Positions 44,994 to 54,753 of a stretch of DNA of 64,000 nt are shown in pieces. Positions within the stretch are counted from its first letter, which is position 1, and each line of letters opens with the position of its first letter. The notes under the pieces are model-generated. The model did not search any database and had not been told where the DNA came from. It saw nothing but the letters and a program-made list of their open reading frames with translations. This stretch comes from a bacterium (GTDB lineage Bacteria > Campylobacterota > Campylobacteria > Campylobacterales > Sulfurimonadaceae): NCBI GenBank assembly GCA_018825665.1, contig JAHJEG010000017.1:1-64000 (forward strand), written 5' to 3'. The position numbers and the translations under genes were made by a program.

Positions 44994-47792
44994 TTATTTT
45001 TTATATCTCTGATTGCCTCGCACATTTTTGCCCGTATAGTGTTTTTTGAAACATGACTGGCAGATTGTGTATTTTGAGTTCATAGGCAAAGGGGCCTGGC
45101 ATATTCTGCATCTTGGGACGAAATGGCTCTGTTGCAGGGAATTTTCTATAAACTTATTCAGTATTCCCCTTGATACACGAGCCTTGTGCTCATCCAAAAA
45201 GTACTCTTTAAACCTGTAGCTCAGCCACAGATACAGAGATATCTCTTTTACCATATCTTCGGCCCGCAGCAGTTCATCCGCCGTCTGGGCAAAACTGCCT
45301 ATAAGCGCCGGCGGGTTATAAATCACAGGCATCTTTTTCTCCAGGGCCACGATATAGCTCTCAAAAGCTGAGACGATATAAGGCGACTTTAGAGTAAGCG
45401 GTGCACATGAGAGGTGATATTTTGCGGCTATGTCCAAATCGTAATTATCGACGATGGAAGCGGCTTCAAGCATATCATCCAGGTTTGCGGCGCGAAATGG
45501 TCCGCTAAACTCCATATTTTCGACAAAAAACTTCAATATTTCTCTTAAAGACTTTTCTTCCAAAATACTGCTTACAAGTTTTATATGCTCTAGATTGGCC
45601 ATCACGTTAAAAGGTATGCTGATCTTTTTCGCTTCTTTGTGAAAGTTCTTCTTCACTATCTGCAGGACATCCCCGCTCAAGGCTCCGACATAGCCGTTCT
45701 CATGAAGACCGAATCTTCCCGCACGTCCTGAGATCTGGTGTACTTCCGAAGCTATGAGGTTTCTTTGCGTGACACCGTCAAACTTTTCCGCTTTTGAAAA
45801 CAGTATGGTCTTGATAGGAAGGTTCATCCCCATAGCTATCGCATCCGTCGCGACAAGTATCTGCGTTTCTTTTTCTCTAAATCTTCTGGCTTCTTCACGT
45901 CTCACCTCGGGAGAGAGGTTTCCGTACACGACACTTACCGTAAAAAATCTCGCAAAGTTTTGCTTCAGCCTCAGCACGTCTTTTCTGCTGAATGCGATGA
46001 TCGCCGTTCCCGGTTCCACATCTTTTGGATTCGTCGCCGTCTCCAAGAGGATAAGCGGATTCTTTCTCTCAAACTCTATTATCTCAAGCTCTTCCCCAAG
46101 GTACTCGGCAAGAGCGATAATCGCATCTTTTGAGTTTATGGAACCCGTCATGATTATCTCTTTTGCCGGGGCTCCTATGATGGCATTCGCCCATGCCCAT
46201 CCACGGTCACGGTCATCGATCATCTGCACCTCGTCTATCACGCAGACATCCACATCCACCTCAAAATTCAGCATCTCTATGGTTGAGCTTATATGCGTCG
46301 CATCCTCGTTTATAAGCTGTTCTTCACCGGTTATAAGCGAGGAGTCGATCCCTTTTGCCTTGAGCGTTTCATAGCCCTCTAGGGCCAAAAGTCTAAGGGG
46401 AGCGAGATAGTATCCCGTATCCGCGGCTTCAAGCTTTTGCATCGCCTGATAGGTCTTTCCGCTGTTGGTCGGACCGATATGCAAGATCAGCTTTCTTCTA
46501 AGCTCACGGGCAAGAGGAAAAAGATTTTTAAAATCCCTTATCGTCCTTGCCAAAAGAGCCTGTCTTTGTTTCTTGATAAGCTGGTCATGCACATTGAAGA
46601 TAAAAGTTCTCATCGTCTTTCGTACAATCTTGGGAGTGATTATCAAGGAGCTTGAAAGAAGTTCGATTAAAAACTCGTATACCTTTTGATGCAGCTCTTC
46701 CTGGCTGAAATGAAGCAGTGTCGCATAATCCCCGCACTGGCTCACAAGAGCTTCCAGGTCTCTCAAGAAGGTATCCCTGTGCTCTTTTTTTGCGACCTCT
46801 AGCACCTCGCTAAAATCAAGTTTTTCCCCCTTCCATATATCTTCCAAAAGAGAGTTCAGCTCTGCATGCAGCTCCAGAACATAGTCAAGTCGTATCTCAG
46901 AATAGGGGAGTAGAAACTTTTCATCTACTTTGAGCAAAACCTCCTGTTCATGCAGTTCAAGACCGATGATGTCAAACTCTTTTTCAATAATCTGCTTTAA
47001 GAGATTCTGGTTTAGAGGGGGAAACTTCGTCTTGCTTTTTGGAGGAGATGCGCGAAATGCCGTTACTATCTCTTTTTGGCTCAGGTAGGGATGCGGGTCC
47101 TGCAAACCTGCTATAAACAGTTCTATCTCTTTTTGCTTTGCGGCGCTTGCATATTCCTGGTCGGCTTCTATTTTGGCTATTATCTCATGAATATCCGTAT
47201 CTTGCAGATATTCATATTCATATGCTTTAGTATTAAGAGTCAGTATCTTGTGAAAAGACTGACCGTAAAGAACATATCTGAGCGAGGCATTAAACTCAAA
47301 AGTATCATCTATGTCAAATACGCCACCCAAAGCTTTTTGTATCTCGTTTTTTTTCAAATCAAAACGGATATGCCTGAGTTTGGATTCCATCTTCTCGATA
47401 GTAATCTTTTTGCTTCTCACATCCGAAAACGCATCATACAAAAGAGCGCCTTCCTGCGCATCCACATCAAGCTCTTCTAAAATACTCTCTATTTTTTGGC
47501 TTCTGTCCGTATTTTGCTCTTTTGGGATATTTGATTTATAAAAAGTCCCCTCTTCTCTGAAGAAGTTATATATATTTTGACGCATATCCACGTCCGCTTC
47601 AGACCACAACTGCCTTATTGCTTTTAAAAGCACCTTGTGGTTATGTTCGACATCGTAGATTCCTAATGTATGAAACAGCTCGCTGAGTGTTTGTGTGCTG
47701 ACTCTCTCCACGCCCACATCAAAAGCATCATCGTCAAAAAACTTTCGTATATTTTGATTTATTTTAGTAATTTTTTTATTTTTTTTTGCCAT
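44994..47792 (-). CDS. Suv3-like superfamily 2 RNA helicase
   Basis: 932 residues. A helicase core at about 435-745 with Walker A GPTNSGKT, VIDEVQM (DExH-type motif II), MTGSINS, and HQISGRAGRFG (motif VI) closely resembles mitochondrial SUV3 RNA helicases. The N-terminal about 430 residues are helical, charged and not recognised. The C-terminus has a four-cysteine zinc-binding knuckle (CRICQ, then CQSCF) and a basic end. Likely role: RNA unwinding in decay or ribosome-linked processes. No dispersed-repeat copy lies in this 2.8-kb gene. Confidence 0.82.
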   Translation of the reverse strand: MAKKNKKITKINQNIRKFFDDDAFDVGVERVSTQTLSELFHTLGIYDVEHNHKVLLKAIRQLWSEADVDMRQNIYNFFREEGTFYKSNIPKEQNTDRSQKIESILEELDVDAQEGALLYDAFSDVRSKKITIEKMESKLRHIRFDLKKNEIQKALGGVFDIDDTFEFNASLRYVLYGQSFHKILTLNTKAYEYEYLQDTDIHEIIAKIEADQEYASAAKQKEIELFIAGLQDPHPYLSQKEIVTAFRASPPKSKTKFPPLNQNLLKQIIEKEFDIIGLELHEQEVLLKVDEKFLLPYSEIRLDYVLELHAELNSLLEDIWKGEKLDFSEVLEVAKKEHRDTFLRDLEALVSQCGDYATLLHFSQEELHQKVYEFLIELLSSSLIITPKIVRKTMRTFIFNVHDQLIKKQRQALLARTIRDFKNLFPLARELRRKLILHIGPTNSGKTYQAMQKLEAADTGYYLAPLRLLALEGYETLKAKGIDSSLITGEEQLINEDATHISSTIEMLNFEVDVDVCVIDEVQMIDDRDRGWAWANAIIGAPAKEIIMTGSINSKDAIIALAEYLGEELEIIEFERKNPLILLETATNPKDVEPGTAIIAFSRKDVLRLKQNFARFFTVSVVYGNLSPEVRREEARRFREKETQILVATDAIAMGMNLPIKTILFSKAEKFDGVTQRNLIASEVHQISGRAGRFGLHENGYVGALSGDVLQIVKKNFHKEAKKISIPFNVMANLEHIKLVSSILEEKSLREILKFFVENMEFSGPFRAANLDDMLEAASIVDNYDLDIAAKYHLSCAPLTLKSPYIVSAFESYIVALEKKMPVIYNPPALIGSFAQTADELLRAEDMVKEISLYLWLSYRFKEYFLDEHKARVSRGILNKFIENSLQQSHFVPRCRICQAPLPMNSKYTICQSCFKKHYTGKNVRGNQRYKK

Positions 47793-47831
47793 CTACTATT
47801 GTAACTAAAAGGATTTGATTTTTATTATTTT

Positions 47832-48926
47832 TTAGAGTTCTTTATATGTTTTTACAATATTTTTGCCACTTTTTTTGGCCTCATACAAGGCTTTGTCAGC
47901 CTTGCTTACAATGGAATTAATCGTATCGTCCTCGGTATATTCGCTCAGCCCGAAACTGCAGGTCACCCTGGGCACTTTTTCAAAGTCATTTGTATTTATG
48001 ATGTTCTTGATTTTATTTGCAAGCGAAGAGGCCATGCCGATGGAAGTCTCCGGAAAGATAATGATAAACTCCTCCCCGCCCCATCGTCCCAGAAAATCAC
48101 TTTTTCGTATTGAGCCGTGCACCAGGTCTGAGAGCTCTATTAGGATCTCATCACCGATTACATGTCCGAACTTGTCGTTGATGTTTTTGAAATCGTCTAT
48201 ATCAAAGATACATACGCTCAATGCTCTTTCATACCTTTTCGCCCGGCTTAGTTCCAGGCTCAGTATATCATCGATCTTTCTTCTGTTGTAAAGGGAGGTC
48301 AGAGCATCGACCGTCGAGAGTCTCTCCAGCTCTTTTATGTGTCTTTGTTCTATCTCATCTTTTTGTCGTATCAAATCACTTGATTCTTTTTGCGCTATCT
48401 CATTGAGCATGACCACATATACCAAAACGGATGAGGCGATAAAGAGTCTCAAAAAGCTTCTAGAATCCCACTCACCCTCCTCCCAAACACCGATTCCATT
48501 GTAGGCGAACGTAAACAAAATAACATAAAAGAGCAGCGAATAAAGAAACCCTTTTCTGTGTCCGTTAAGCGTGATTGCAAAAATCGGGAAGAAGATTGTC
48601 CAAATCAGTCCAAAACTGTTATTTTGGTTAAAGATACTAAAGCTGAGGAGAAAGACAAACAGAATCAGAGTGCCAAAAAAGACTGCACGTTCCGTATTGT
48701 TGTGAAGCCTGTAGTCAATCAGCGAAGCAAGGGATAGAGCCGCCCCCAGAATGTCGATTATCCCCAAAGAGAGATTTTTATAATGAAACAGATTAAGATA
48801 AGCAAACAGCAGCATTATCAAAAATGACATCGCCAAAAACGCATTCGTCAATATAACTTTTCTAAGCTCGAAATTGTTTAAATCTGCATAGTCGGCTATA
48901 AAAAAATTTAGTAATGCTTTTCTCAA
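47832..48926 (-). CDS. Membrane-bound diguanylate cyclase
   Basis: 364 residues. About six transmembrane helices in the first 185 residues, a short linker helix, then a GGDEF domain (about 205-364). The active site is GGEEF, and an inhibitory RxxD site (RKSD) lies five residues before it, so it should both make c-di-GMP and be product-inhibited. The membrane part is probably a sensor, ligand unknown. Confidence 0.9.
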   Translation of the reverse strand: MRKALLNFFIADYADLNNFELRKVILTNAFLAMSFLIMLLFAYLNLFHYKNLSLGIIDILGAALSLASLIDYRLHNNTERAVFFGTLILFVFLLSFSIFNQNNSFGLIWTIFFPIFAITLNGHRKGFLYSLLFYVILFTFAYNGIGVWEEGEWDSRSFLRLFIASSVLVYVVMLNEIAQKESSDLIRQKDEIEQRHIKELERLSTVDALTSLYNRRKIDDILSLELSRAKRYERALSVCIFDIDDFKNINDKFGHVIGDEILIELSDLVHGSIRKSDFLGRWGGEEFIIIFPETSIGMASSLANKIKNIINTNDFEKVPRVTCSFGLSEYTEDDTINSIVSKADKALYEAKKSGKNIVKTYKEL

Positions 48927-49013
48927 CTTGTACCTGCTGCCATCATTTTTAAGTTACACAGTTTAGTATACTTAAGATTAATAGCAGATAACAAAATCCA
49001 AACTCAGGTATTA

Positions 49014-49874
49014 CTATTTATTTTTCTTTTTTGTTATATATATCATAAAAGAGAGTGCAACTATGAATAAAGATGTCCCGATCATCAGATAGAGCGCATG
49101 GATCATATGGTCGTAATTCTCTATGGCGATTTTGAAAACGACCATAAGCGTTTCGATTGAGAGCGCTATGAGAATCGTCACCAAAAATTTTGTCAGAGTC
49201 TGTATCTCAATTTTTGAATCTTTGACGTAACTCTTAAAATACACCTCCTGCTCAAGTATGGTCTTGGAGAGATCAAAGATGGCAAGTCCCAGGGTCGCGG
49301 CTATTATCGGTTTAAAAATGGTGTCTATACTTAATTTTGACGCCATAAGATTCGATACAAAATCCGCACCCGCATAAAAGATGGCGACACCCGAGAGAAA
49401 CATCATAAGATACCCGGCAATAAGATAAAAGGATTTGGTCACATTGCTGAAAAACTTGTGTTTTTCAATAAGACCCAGACGCTCAAGCAAGACCTCAAGC
49501 TTCAAATCCATAAAGATAATATCCTCACCCTCTTTTTTGGAGACTGTTACACAGACATTTCTGGTGGCAGAACTGTGATAGGGCTGCGTAAAAGCAAAGC
49601 CGTTGTCTTTTATATTTAGTCTGTCCATCAGATATGTTCTGTCCTGGTCTTTCTCTTTTTCATCTTGGGAATATCTGTAAATATTTGCCGAAGTCTGCTG
49701 TTTTGTTTTATTGTTGACAACGTAAATCAGCTCTATCGAGGGAAAAGTCTTGAACAGTTTTTTAAACCTGCTGTCCCCTTCGGGGGATATAGGGGATATA
49801 TTGTCCAGAGTGTCTTCTAAAAAAGTTTCTATTTTTTGCTGGTTGTCCGTATAGATTTCTATATATTCTTTCAT
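49014..49874 (-). CDS. PAS-like sensor domain membrane protein without output domain
   Basis: 286 residues. The N-terminal about 130 residues look like a Cache/PDC-type sensory fold (SPISPEGDSRFKKLFKTFPSIELIYVVN; IKDNGFAFTQPYHSSATRNVCVTVSKK), followed by four transmembrane helices and a short basic tail. There is no signal peptide ahead of the sensor part and no kinase, cyclase or chemoreceptor domain. Function unknown. Confidence 0.6.
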   Translation of the reverse strand: MKEYIEIYTDNQQKIETFLEDTLDNISPISPEGDSRFKKLFKTFPSIELIYVVNNKTKQQTSANIYRYSQDEKEKDQDRTYLMDRLNIKDNGFAFTQPYHSSATRNVCVTVSKKEGEDIIFMDLKLEVLLERLGLIEKHKFFSNVTKSFYLIAGYLMMFLSGVAIFYAGADFVSNLMASKLSIDTIFKPIIAATLGLAIFDLSKTILEQEVYFKSYVKDSKIEIQTLTKFLVTILIALSIETLMVVFKIAIENYDHMIHALYLMIGTSLFIVALSFMIYITKKKNK

Positions 49875-49993
49875 AAATAACTCCTTGCCCGATTATAACT
49901 TTATTAAACGCTTATTATAAAAGAGTTCAGATTAAAATATCATCACTTTTATGCTAATATTTATACATTGCTTTTTTATACAAAGGAGAATTT

Positions 49994-52384
49994 ATGAAAT
50001 ACATCCGTTTTTTCAATGAGCTTACAATCAGTGACGTCCCCTCTGTCGGCGGCAAAAATGCTTCTTTGGGGGAGATGTACAAAAATCTCTCCGCCAAAGG
50101 CATCAATGTGCCAAACGGCTTTGCAACGACCAGCGAAGCGTATTGGCTGCTCCTGAGTGAGAATAATATCAAGGAGAAGATTGAGAGTATTCTCAGTGAT
50201 TTGGATATCTCCGACACCCGGAACCTTCAAAAAAGGGGGCTTGAAGTTCGTAATCTCATCCTTGCTTCTCACATGCCGAAAGTTCTTGAAGATGAAATTC
50301 TCGAAGCGTATCAGATTCTCTCAAAAGAGTACTCCGCTGAAGCGGCTGACGTGGCAGTCAGGTCTTCAGGAACCGCCGAGGATTTGCCCGACGCCTCCTT
50401 TGCAGGACAGCAGGAGACCTTTTTAAATATCAACACCCCCGAATATCTGCTAAAGTGCGTGCATAAGTGCTTTGCCTCTCTTTTTACGGACCGTGCCATC
50501 AGCTACCGCACAAGCAGGGGTTTTAACCATTTCAAAGTCGCACTCTCCGTCGGGGTGCAAAAAATGGTCAGAAGCGACCGCTCCTCAAGCGGGATCATGT
50601 TCACCATAGACACTGAGAGCGGTTCTCCCGATTTGATACTGATTAACTCTATCTGGGGTCTGGGTGAGAATGTGGTCAGCGGAAAAGTCAATGCCGATGA
50701 GTTCTTTGTCTTCAAGCCGACGCTCAAAAAAGGGATAAACAGCATACTCAAACGCTCTTTGGGTTCCAAAAAAGAGAAGATGCTCTACGGCGATGACGGA
50801 TCAAAGACTCTGAATGTTTCCACATGCCAGGAGGAGCAGAACAGCTTTTCGATAAATGACGAAGAGGTGATGGAACTCGCAAAACAGGCGGTCATTATAG
50901 AAGATCATTACAAACGCCCCATGGATATAGAATGGGCGAAAGATGCGGATGAGAATAAGCTCTATATCGTCCAGGCAAGACCCGAAACAGTAAAAAGCAA
51001 AGATTCCCATGCTCTTGGGATGCAAAAATACGCTCTTAGCTCCACAGAAAATCTCAAGGTCCTCACCAAAGGCAGAGCAGTCGGAGACAAAATCGGCGCA
51101 GGCGAGGTCAAGATCATACGAAATACCTCCGAATTTTCCACTTTTAACAAAGGGGATATTCTTGTAGCAGACACCACAAATCCGGACTGGGAACCGGTGA
51201 TGAAAAAGGCTTCCGCCGTTGTCACAAACAGAGGAAGCCGCACCTGCCATGCCGCCATCGTTGCCAGAGAAATCGGCGTGCCGGCGGTCGTGGGATGTGT
51301 GGATGCAACAGAGATGCTCAACAACGGACAAAGCGTTACCGTCAGTTGCGCGCAGGGTGATGAGGGATTTATCTATGATGGCATCCTGGAATTTACAATG
51401 CAAAACATAAATTTTGAACACCTCCGCTCCACAAACACAAAACTCTTTATGAACATAGGAAATCCCGCAGAAGCCTTCAATCTTGCAAAGATGCCAAATG
51501 ACGGTGTCGGGCTTGCCAGAATGGAATTTATCATCAACAACTATATCAACGCCCATCCAATGGCACTTGTGGATATGGATAAGGGTCTGAATGTAAAAGA
51601 CGAAGAACAGATCCGCTCTTTTATGGTTCCACATGCCGACACCAAAGAGTTTTTTCTCCAGAAGATAAGCGAGGGCGTAGGGATGATTGCAGCAGCTTTT
51701 TATCCCAGACCCGTGATTATCCGCACAAGCGACTTCAAAAGCAATGAATACAGGAACATGCCCGGAGGAGAGGTCTACGAAGCGGAGGAAGAGAACCCCA
51801 TGATAGGCTTCAGGGGTGCAAGCAGGTACTACGACAAGAGCTATCAAAAAGCTTTTGAGTGGGAATGCGAGGCACTAAAAAGAGTGCGTGAGGAGATGGG
51901 TTTTACAAATATAAAGATTATGCTCCCCTTTGTCAGAACGCCGCTTGAGGGGAAAAAGGTGGTAGAGATCATGAATGCAAAAGGCCTGGTTCAGGGGGTC
52001 GATGCGCTTGAGATTTATGCCATGTGCGAAATACCGGCGAATGTACTTTTGGCCGATAAGTTCTTAGAGGTGTTTGACGGCTTTTCTATAGGCTCAAACG
52101 ACCTGACACAGCTGACCCTCGGAGTAGACAGAGAGAGCGCGAAAATAGCCCATATATTCGATGAAAGAGATGAGGCTGTTTTAAAAATGCTTGAGATGGC
52201 GATTACAGCTTGTAAAAAAGCGAACAAATACATAGGGATCTGCGGGCAGGCTCCATCGGATTATCCGGAGATAACAAAGTTTTTGGTAGAGCACGGCATT
52301 GATTCCATCTCCCTAAACCCAGATTCATTATTTAAGATGCATAAGGTTATAATCGAGCTGGAAAATCCACAAAAAGAAGAATAA
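49994..52384 (+). CDS. ppsA: Phosphoenolpyruvate synthase
   Basis: 796 residues, full length. N-terminal ATP-grasp pyruvate-phosphate dikinase domain (VGGKNASLGEMY; VAVRSSGTAEDLPDASFAGQ), central phosphohistidine domain with catalytic His in GSRTCHAAIVARE, and C-terminal PEP-binding domain (IGSNDLTQLTLGVDR; IGICGQAPSD). It makes PEP from pyruvate and ATP, the gluconeogenic entry needed in an autotroph or organic-acid user. Followed two bases later by a Usp gene. Repeat copies at 50820 and 51629. Confidence 0.96.
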   Translation: MKYIRFFNELTISDVPSVGGKNASLGEMYKNLSAKGINVPNGFATTSEAYWLLLSENNIKEKIESILSDLDISDTRNLQKRGLEVRNLILASHMPKVLEDEILEAYQILSKEYSAEAADVAVRSSGTAEDLPDASFAGQQETFLNINTPEYLLKCVHKCFASLFTDRAISYRTSRGFNHFKVALSVGVQKMVRSDRSSSGIMFTIDTESGSPDLILINSIWGLGENVVSGKVNADEFFVFKPTLKKGINSILKRSLGSKKEKMLYGDDGSKTLNVSTCQEEQNSFSINDEEVMELAKQAVIIEDHYKRPMDIEWAKDADENKLYIVQARPETVKSKDSHALGMQKYALSSTENLKVLTKGRAVGDKIGAGEVKIIRNTSEFSTFNKGDILVADTTNPDWEPVMKKASAVVTNRGSRTCHAAIVAREIGVPAVVGCVDATEMLNNGQSVTVSCAQGDEGFIYDGILEFTMQNINFEHLRSTNTKLFMNIGNPAEAFNLAKMPNDGVGLARMEFIINNYINAHPMALVDMDKGLNVKDEEQIRSFMVPHADTKEFFLQKISEGVGMIAAAFYPRPVIIRTSDFKSNEYRNMPGGEVYEAEEENPMIGFRGASRYYDKSYQKAFEWECEALKRVREEMGFTNIKIMLPFVRTPLEGKKVVEIMNAKGLVQGVDALEIYAMCEIPANVLLADKFLEVFDGFSIGSNDLTQLTLGVDRESAKIAHIFDERDEAVLKMLEMAITACKKANKYIGICGQAPSDYPEITKFLVEHGIDSISLNPDSLFKMHKVIIELENPQKEE

Positions 52385-52385
52385 G

Positions 52386-53252
52386 ATGAGAACATTAAAA
52401 ACTATACTCGTTGCTTTAGGCATGTCCGACACGGATACAAAAGTAATACAAAGGGCATTGCTCATAGCAAAAGATGTCCATGCCCAGATCCATTTTATTC
52501 ACATTGTGGATATCCCTGTTTTGGACATAGAGATCACATCCGAGTTTTTGTCCCAAGAGATCGATAAAGAAGACCTCAAGAAGCGGATGATCCAAAAAGT
52601 GAATGATGCAGGCGACACACATGGTCTTGAACCTCATTTTCACATCAAAATCGGAACCCCTTCAGAACATGTCATTCATACGGCCCAAAAGATACAGGCA
52701 GACCTTATCGTCATGGGTGCGCATACAAGACCAAAAATTGAAGAGTACTACCTAGGCTCAACGGCCGAAAACATCGCAAAAAAGAGCGCCCGACCGATTT
52801 TAGTCGTAAAAAACAGCGTACAGGGCGTTTATAAAAACATCTTGGCACCTACTGATTTTTCCCTCTCTTCGAAAAAAAGTATCAAATTTGCCCAAATCGC
52901 CTTCAAATCCTCCGAGATAAAGATAGCGCATGCCTATATGGATTTGGATGCCTTTGATTTGGAGCATACGGACATATACGAATATGACAGCAAAGACTCA
53001 ATCACCGGAAATTATTCCAAAATAGAAAGATTCAAAAACGATATCGGGATAAAAAAACTCGACCTGTTTGAAAGCGGCACATCCCTGGATCAAAGCATTG
53101 CAGACTACATTATCGCACATCAAAGCGAGATTATCATACTCGGTTCCAGCGGCTCGGACGTCATAGGATACCTAAGCTCTGTAGCCAGCGGTCTGCTTAG
53201 AAAAACTCCATCGGACGTACTTATATATATTCCGCTCACGCAAGAAGAGTGA
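52386..53252 (+). CDS. Tandem universal stress protein
   Basis: 288 residues, two UspA domains (about 1-142 and 148-288). ATP-binding-type loops are visible: GAHTRPKIEEYYLGSTAENI in the first and GSSGSDVIGYLSSVASGLL in the second. It is one base after the ppsA stop, so it is in the ppsA operon. Precise role unknown; probably linked to energy limitation. Confidence 0.88.
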   Translation: MRTLKTILVALGMSDTDTKVIQRALLIAKDVHAQIHFIHIVDIPVLDIEITSEFLSQEIDKEDLKKRMIQKVNDAGDTHGLEPHFHIKIGTPSEHVIHTAQKIQADLIVMGAHTRPKIEEYYLGSTAENIAKKSARPILVVKNSVQGVYKNILAPTDFSLSSKKSIKFAQIAFKSSEIKIAHAYMDLDAFDLEHTDIYEYDSKDSITGNYSKIERFKNDIGIKKLDLFESGTSLDQSIADYIIAHQSEIIILGSSGSDVIGYLSSVASGLLRKTPSDVLIYIPLTQEE

Positions 53253-53276
53253 TGCGCATTTTTACAAAGGGATACA

Positions 53277-53738
53277 ATGACAAATGAACATAACGAACTC
53301 CCCACGGAGCACGACGACCCCCTCATCGCTTTTTTACACAAAACGATAAGATTTGCCGTGAGGGTCTTGGCTATTTTGATGGTTTTTGTAATCTTTTGGG
53401 GTGTTGGAGATGTTATCTATGTACTTTACAACAAGCTTGTATCGCCGCCGTATCTGCTGCTAAGCATCACCGATATATTCAAGACCTTCGCGGCCTTTCT
53501 TGCAGTTTTAATCGCCATAGAGATTTTTCAAAATATCGTCATGTACCTAAGGACCGATGTCATCCCGATAAAACTCGTTGTCGCGACTGCTTTGATGGCC
53601 ATTGCTAGAAAGGTGATTATCATAGAGTTTAATGATATCACTCCTATGTATATCTTTGCGACGGCAGCTGTGGTCCTTGCTCTTGGGATTACCTACTATC
53701 TTCTTGGAAAACACCACAAAGAGAGCACCCATGTCTAA
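53277..53738 (+). CDS. PsiE-like membrane protein (second copy)
   Basis: 153 residues, four transmembrane helices with the PsiE pattern (FLAVLIAIEIFQNIVMYLR; ALMAIARKVIIIEF). The N-terminus is polar and acidic. It lies 24 bases after the Usp gene and probably ends the ppsA operon. Better match to PsiE than the copy at 40960. Confidence 0.75.
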   Translation: MTNEHNELPTEHDDPLIAFLHKTIRFAVRVLAILMVFVIFWGVGDVIYVLYNKLVSPPYLLLSITDIFKTFAAFLAVLIAIEIFQNIVMYLRTDVIPIKLVVATALMAIARKVIIIEFNDITPMYIFATAAVVLALGITYYLLGKHHKESTHV

Positions 53739-53788
53739 ATCTTGCATGGCGGAAGCATCCCGTAATTTCCATTTAAGTGGAACAAAGA

Positions 53789-53794
53789 TACAAT
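53789..53794 (+). promoter_or_regulatory. Probable -10 element for rubrerythrin
   Basis: GATACAAT lies 48 bases before the rubrerythrin start. A small stem, TAAAGGA (53799-53805) with TCCTTTA (53815-53821), falls in the would-be leader, just before the AGGAG ribosome site. Confidence 0.4.
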
Positions 53795-53841
53795 GCTCTA
53801 AAGGATAATTTTTTTCCTTTAATCCATATCAGGAGAATAAA

Positions 53842-54339
53842 ATGCCAACTACAAAAGAAAATCTCGAGACTGCCTTTGGCGGAGAGAGCCAGGCCTATCA
53901 AAAATACAGTGCCTTTGCAAAAAAGGCGGAAAAAGACGGTTTTGAGAATATCGCAAAGCTTTTTCGCACAACTGCCGAAGCTGAGCGTATTCATGCCGAG
54001 GGGCACTTAAAAGCGATGGACAAAGTGGGTTCAACGATAGAAAACCTTGAAGCCGCGATCGGCGGTGAGACTTATGAATTTGAAGATATGTACCCTCCGA
54101 TGTATGAGCAGGCGGTCACGGAAAATCATAAGGCCAAAAAGATGTTCGGATATGCGCTTGAAGCTGAAAAAGTTCATGCAGAGCTTTATCAAAAAGCACT
54201 TCAAGCCGTAAAAGAGGGAAAAGACCTGGACGAAGTCAATATCTATCTATGCCCTACATGCGGATATATAGAGTTGGGAACACCCCCTGAAAAATGCCCT
54301 GTGTGTGGAGTCAAAGGCTCTACATTTACTCAACTCTAA
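53842..54339 (+). CDS. rbr: Rubrerythrin
   Basis: 165 residues. A four-helix ferritin-like domain with paired diiron-ligand motifs (E-x6-Y, EAERIHAEGH; EAEKVHAELY), then a C-terminal rubredoxin-type iron site (CPTCG and CPVCG). It detoxifies peroxide in anaerobes and microaerophiles. Followed closely by a small Fe-S protein that may supply electrons. Confidence 0.93.
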   Translation: MPTTKENLETAFGGESQAYQKYSAFAKKAEKDGFENIAKLFRTTAEAERIHAEGHLKAMDKVGSTIENLEAAIGGETYEFEDMYPPMYEQAVTENHKAKKMFGYALEAEKVHAELYQKALQAVKEGKDLDEVNIYLCPTCGYIELGTPPEKCPVCGVKGSTFTQL

Positions 54340-54349
54340 GGAGTCTGCT

Positions 54350-54547
54350 ATGTTAGTATGCGATTGTAATGACGTTCATTTTGATGCTATAAAAGAGGCC
54401 GTTATGAAGCACGGAGACAATATCGATGCCATAATGGATGAAACTGATGCGGGAACTACCTGTGAGTGTTGTCTTGAAGAGGAGTGTGACAAAGTAGAAC
54501 TGCCACTTCCTCTTGCCATTAAACGAGCTATGGAAGAACTAGCCTAA
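54350..54547 (+). CDS. BFD-like [2Fe-2S] protein
   Basis: The frame opens earlier, but ATG 54350 follows TAAGGAG at proper distance, giving 65 residues. Cysteines in CDCND near the start and CECCLEEEC in the middle fit the C-x-C...C-x2-C arrangement of bacterioferritin-associated ferredoxin. It starts ten bases after the rubrerythrin stop, so electron transfer to rubrerythrin or iron release is likely. Confidence 0.75.
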   Translation: MLVCDCNDVHFDAIKEAVMKHGDNIDAIMDETDAGTTCECCLEEECDKVELPLPLAIKRAMEELA

Positions 54548-54550
54548 TCG

Positions 54551-54700
54551 CTATTTCTTCTTCTTTTTAGAACCTTTCTCAGACTTCTCTTTTTTCTTGA
54601 AGTCTTTGATATTTTTTTTGATATCCTGCTTCAACTCTTTTTTGAGCATATTTTTAAGCTCTTTTTGCACGATCTTTTTTACTTTTTTCTTGTCAATCAT
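54551..54700 (-). CDS. Lysine-rich small protein (49 residues)
   Basis: ATG at 54700 with AGGA six bases upstream. The 49-residue product (MIDKKKVKKIVQKELKNML and a lysine-rich tail) is close to half Lys with regular spacing of hydrophobic residues in the first 35, suggesting an amphipathic helix. It may bind nucleic acid or membrane. No family recognised; low complexity weakens the call. Confidence 0.45.
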   Translation of the reverse strand: MIDKKKVKKIVQKELKNMLKKELKQDIKKNIKDFKKKEKSEKGSKKKKK

Positions 54701-54753
54701 GATAAATCCTTTGCGTTTAGATACTTAATCATAGTTGAAAACAACTTATTAAA

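Noticed and set aside
45754-46374. Plus-strand 206-codon open frame in the helicase gene
   Set aside because: Antisense to conserved helicase motifs; its Ser/Ile-rich composition is typical of a shadow frame.
50801-51847. Long minus-strand open frame (348 codons) opposite ppsA
   Set aside because: It lies wholly inside a full-length, motif-complete ppsA; its translation is rich in Cys and His with no recognisable domain, as expected of an antisense shadow.
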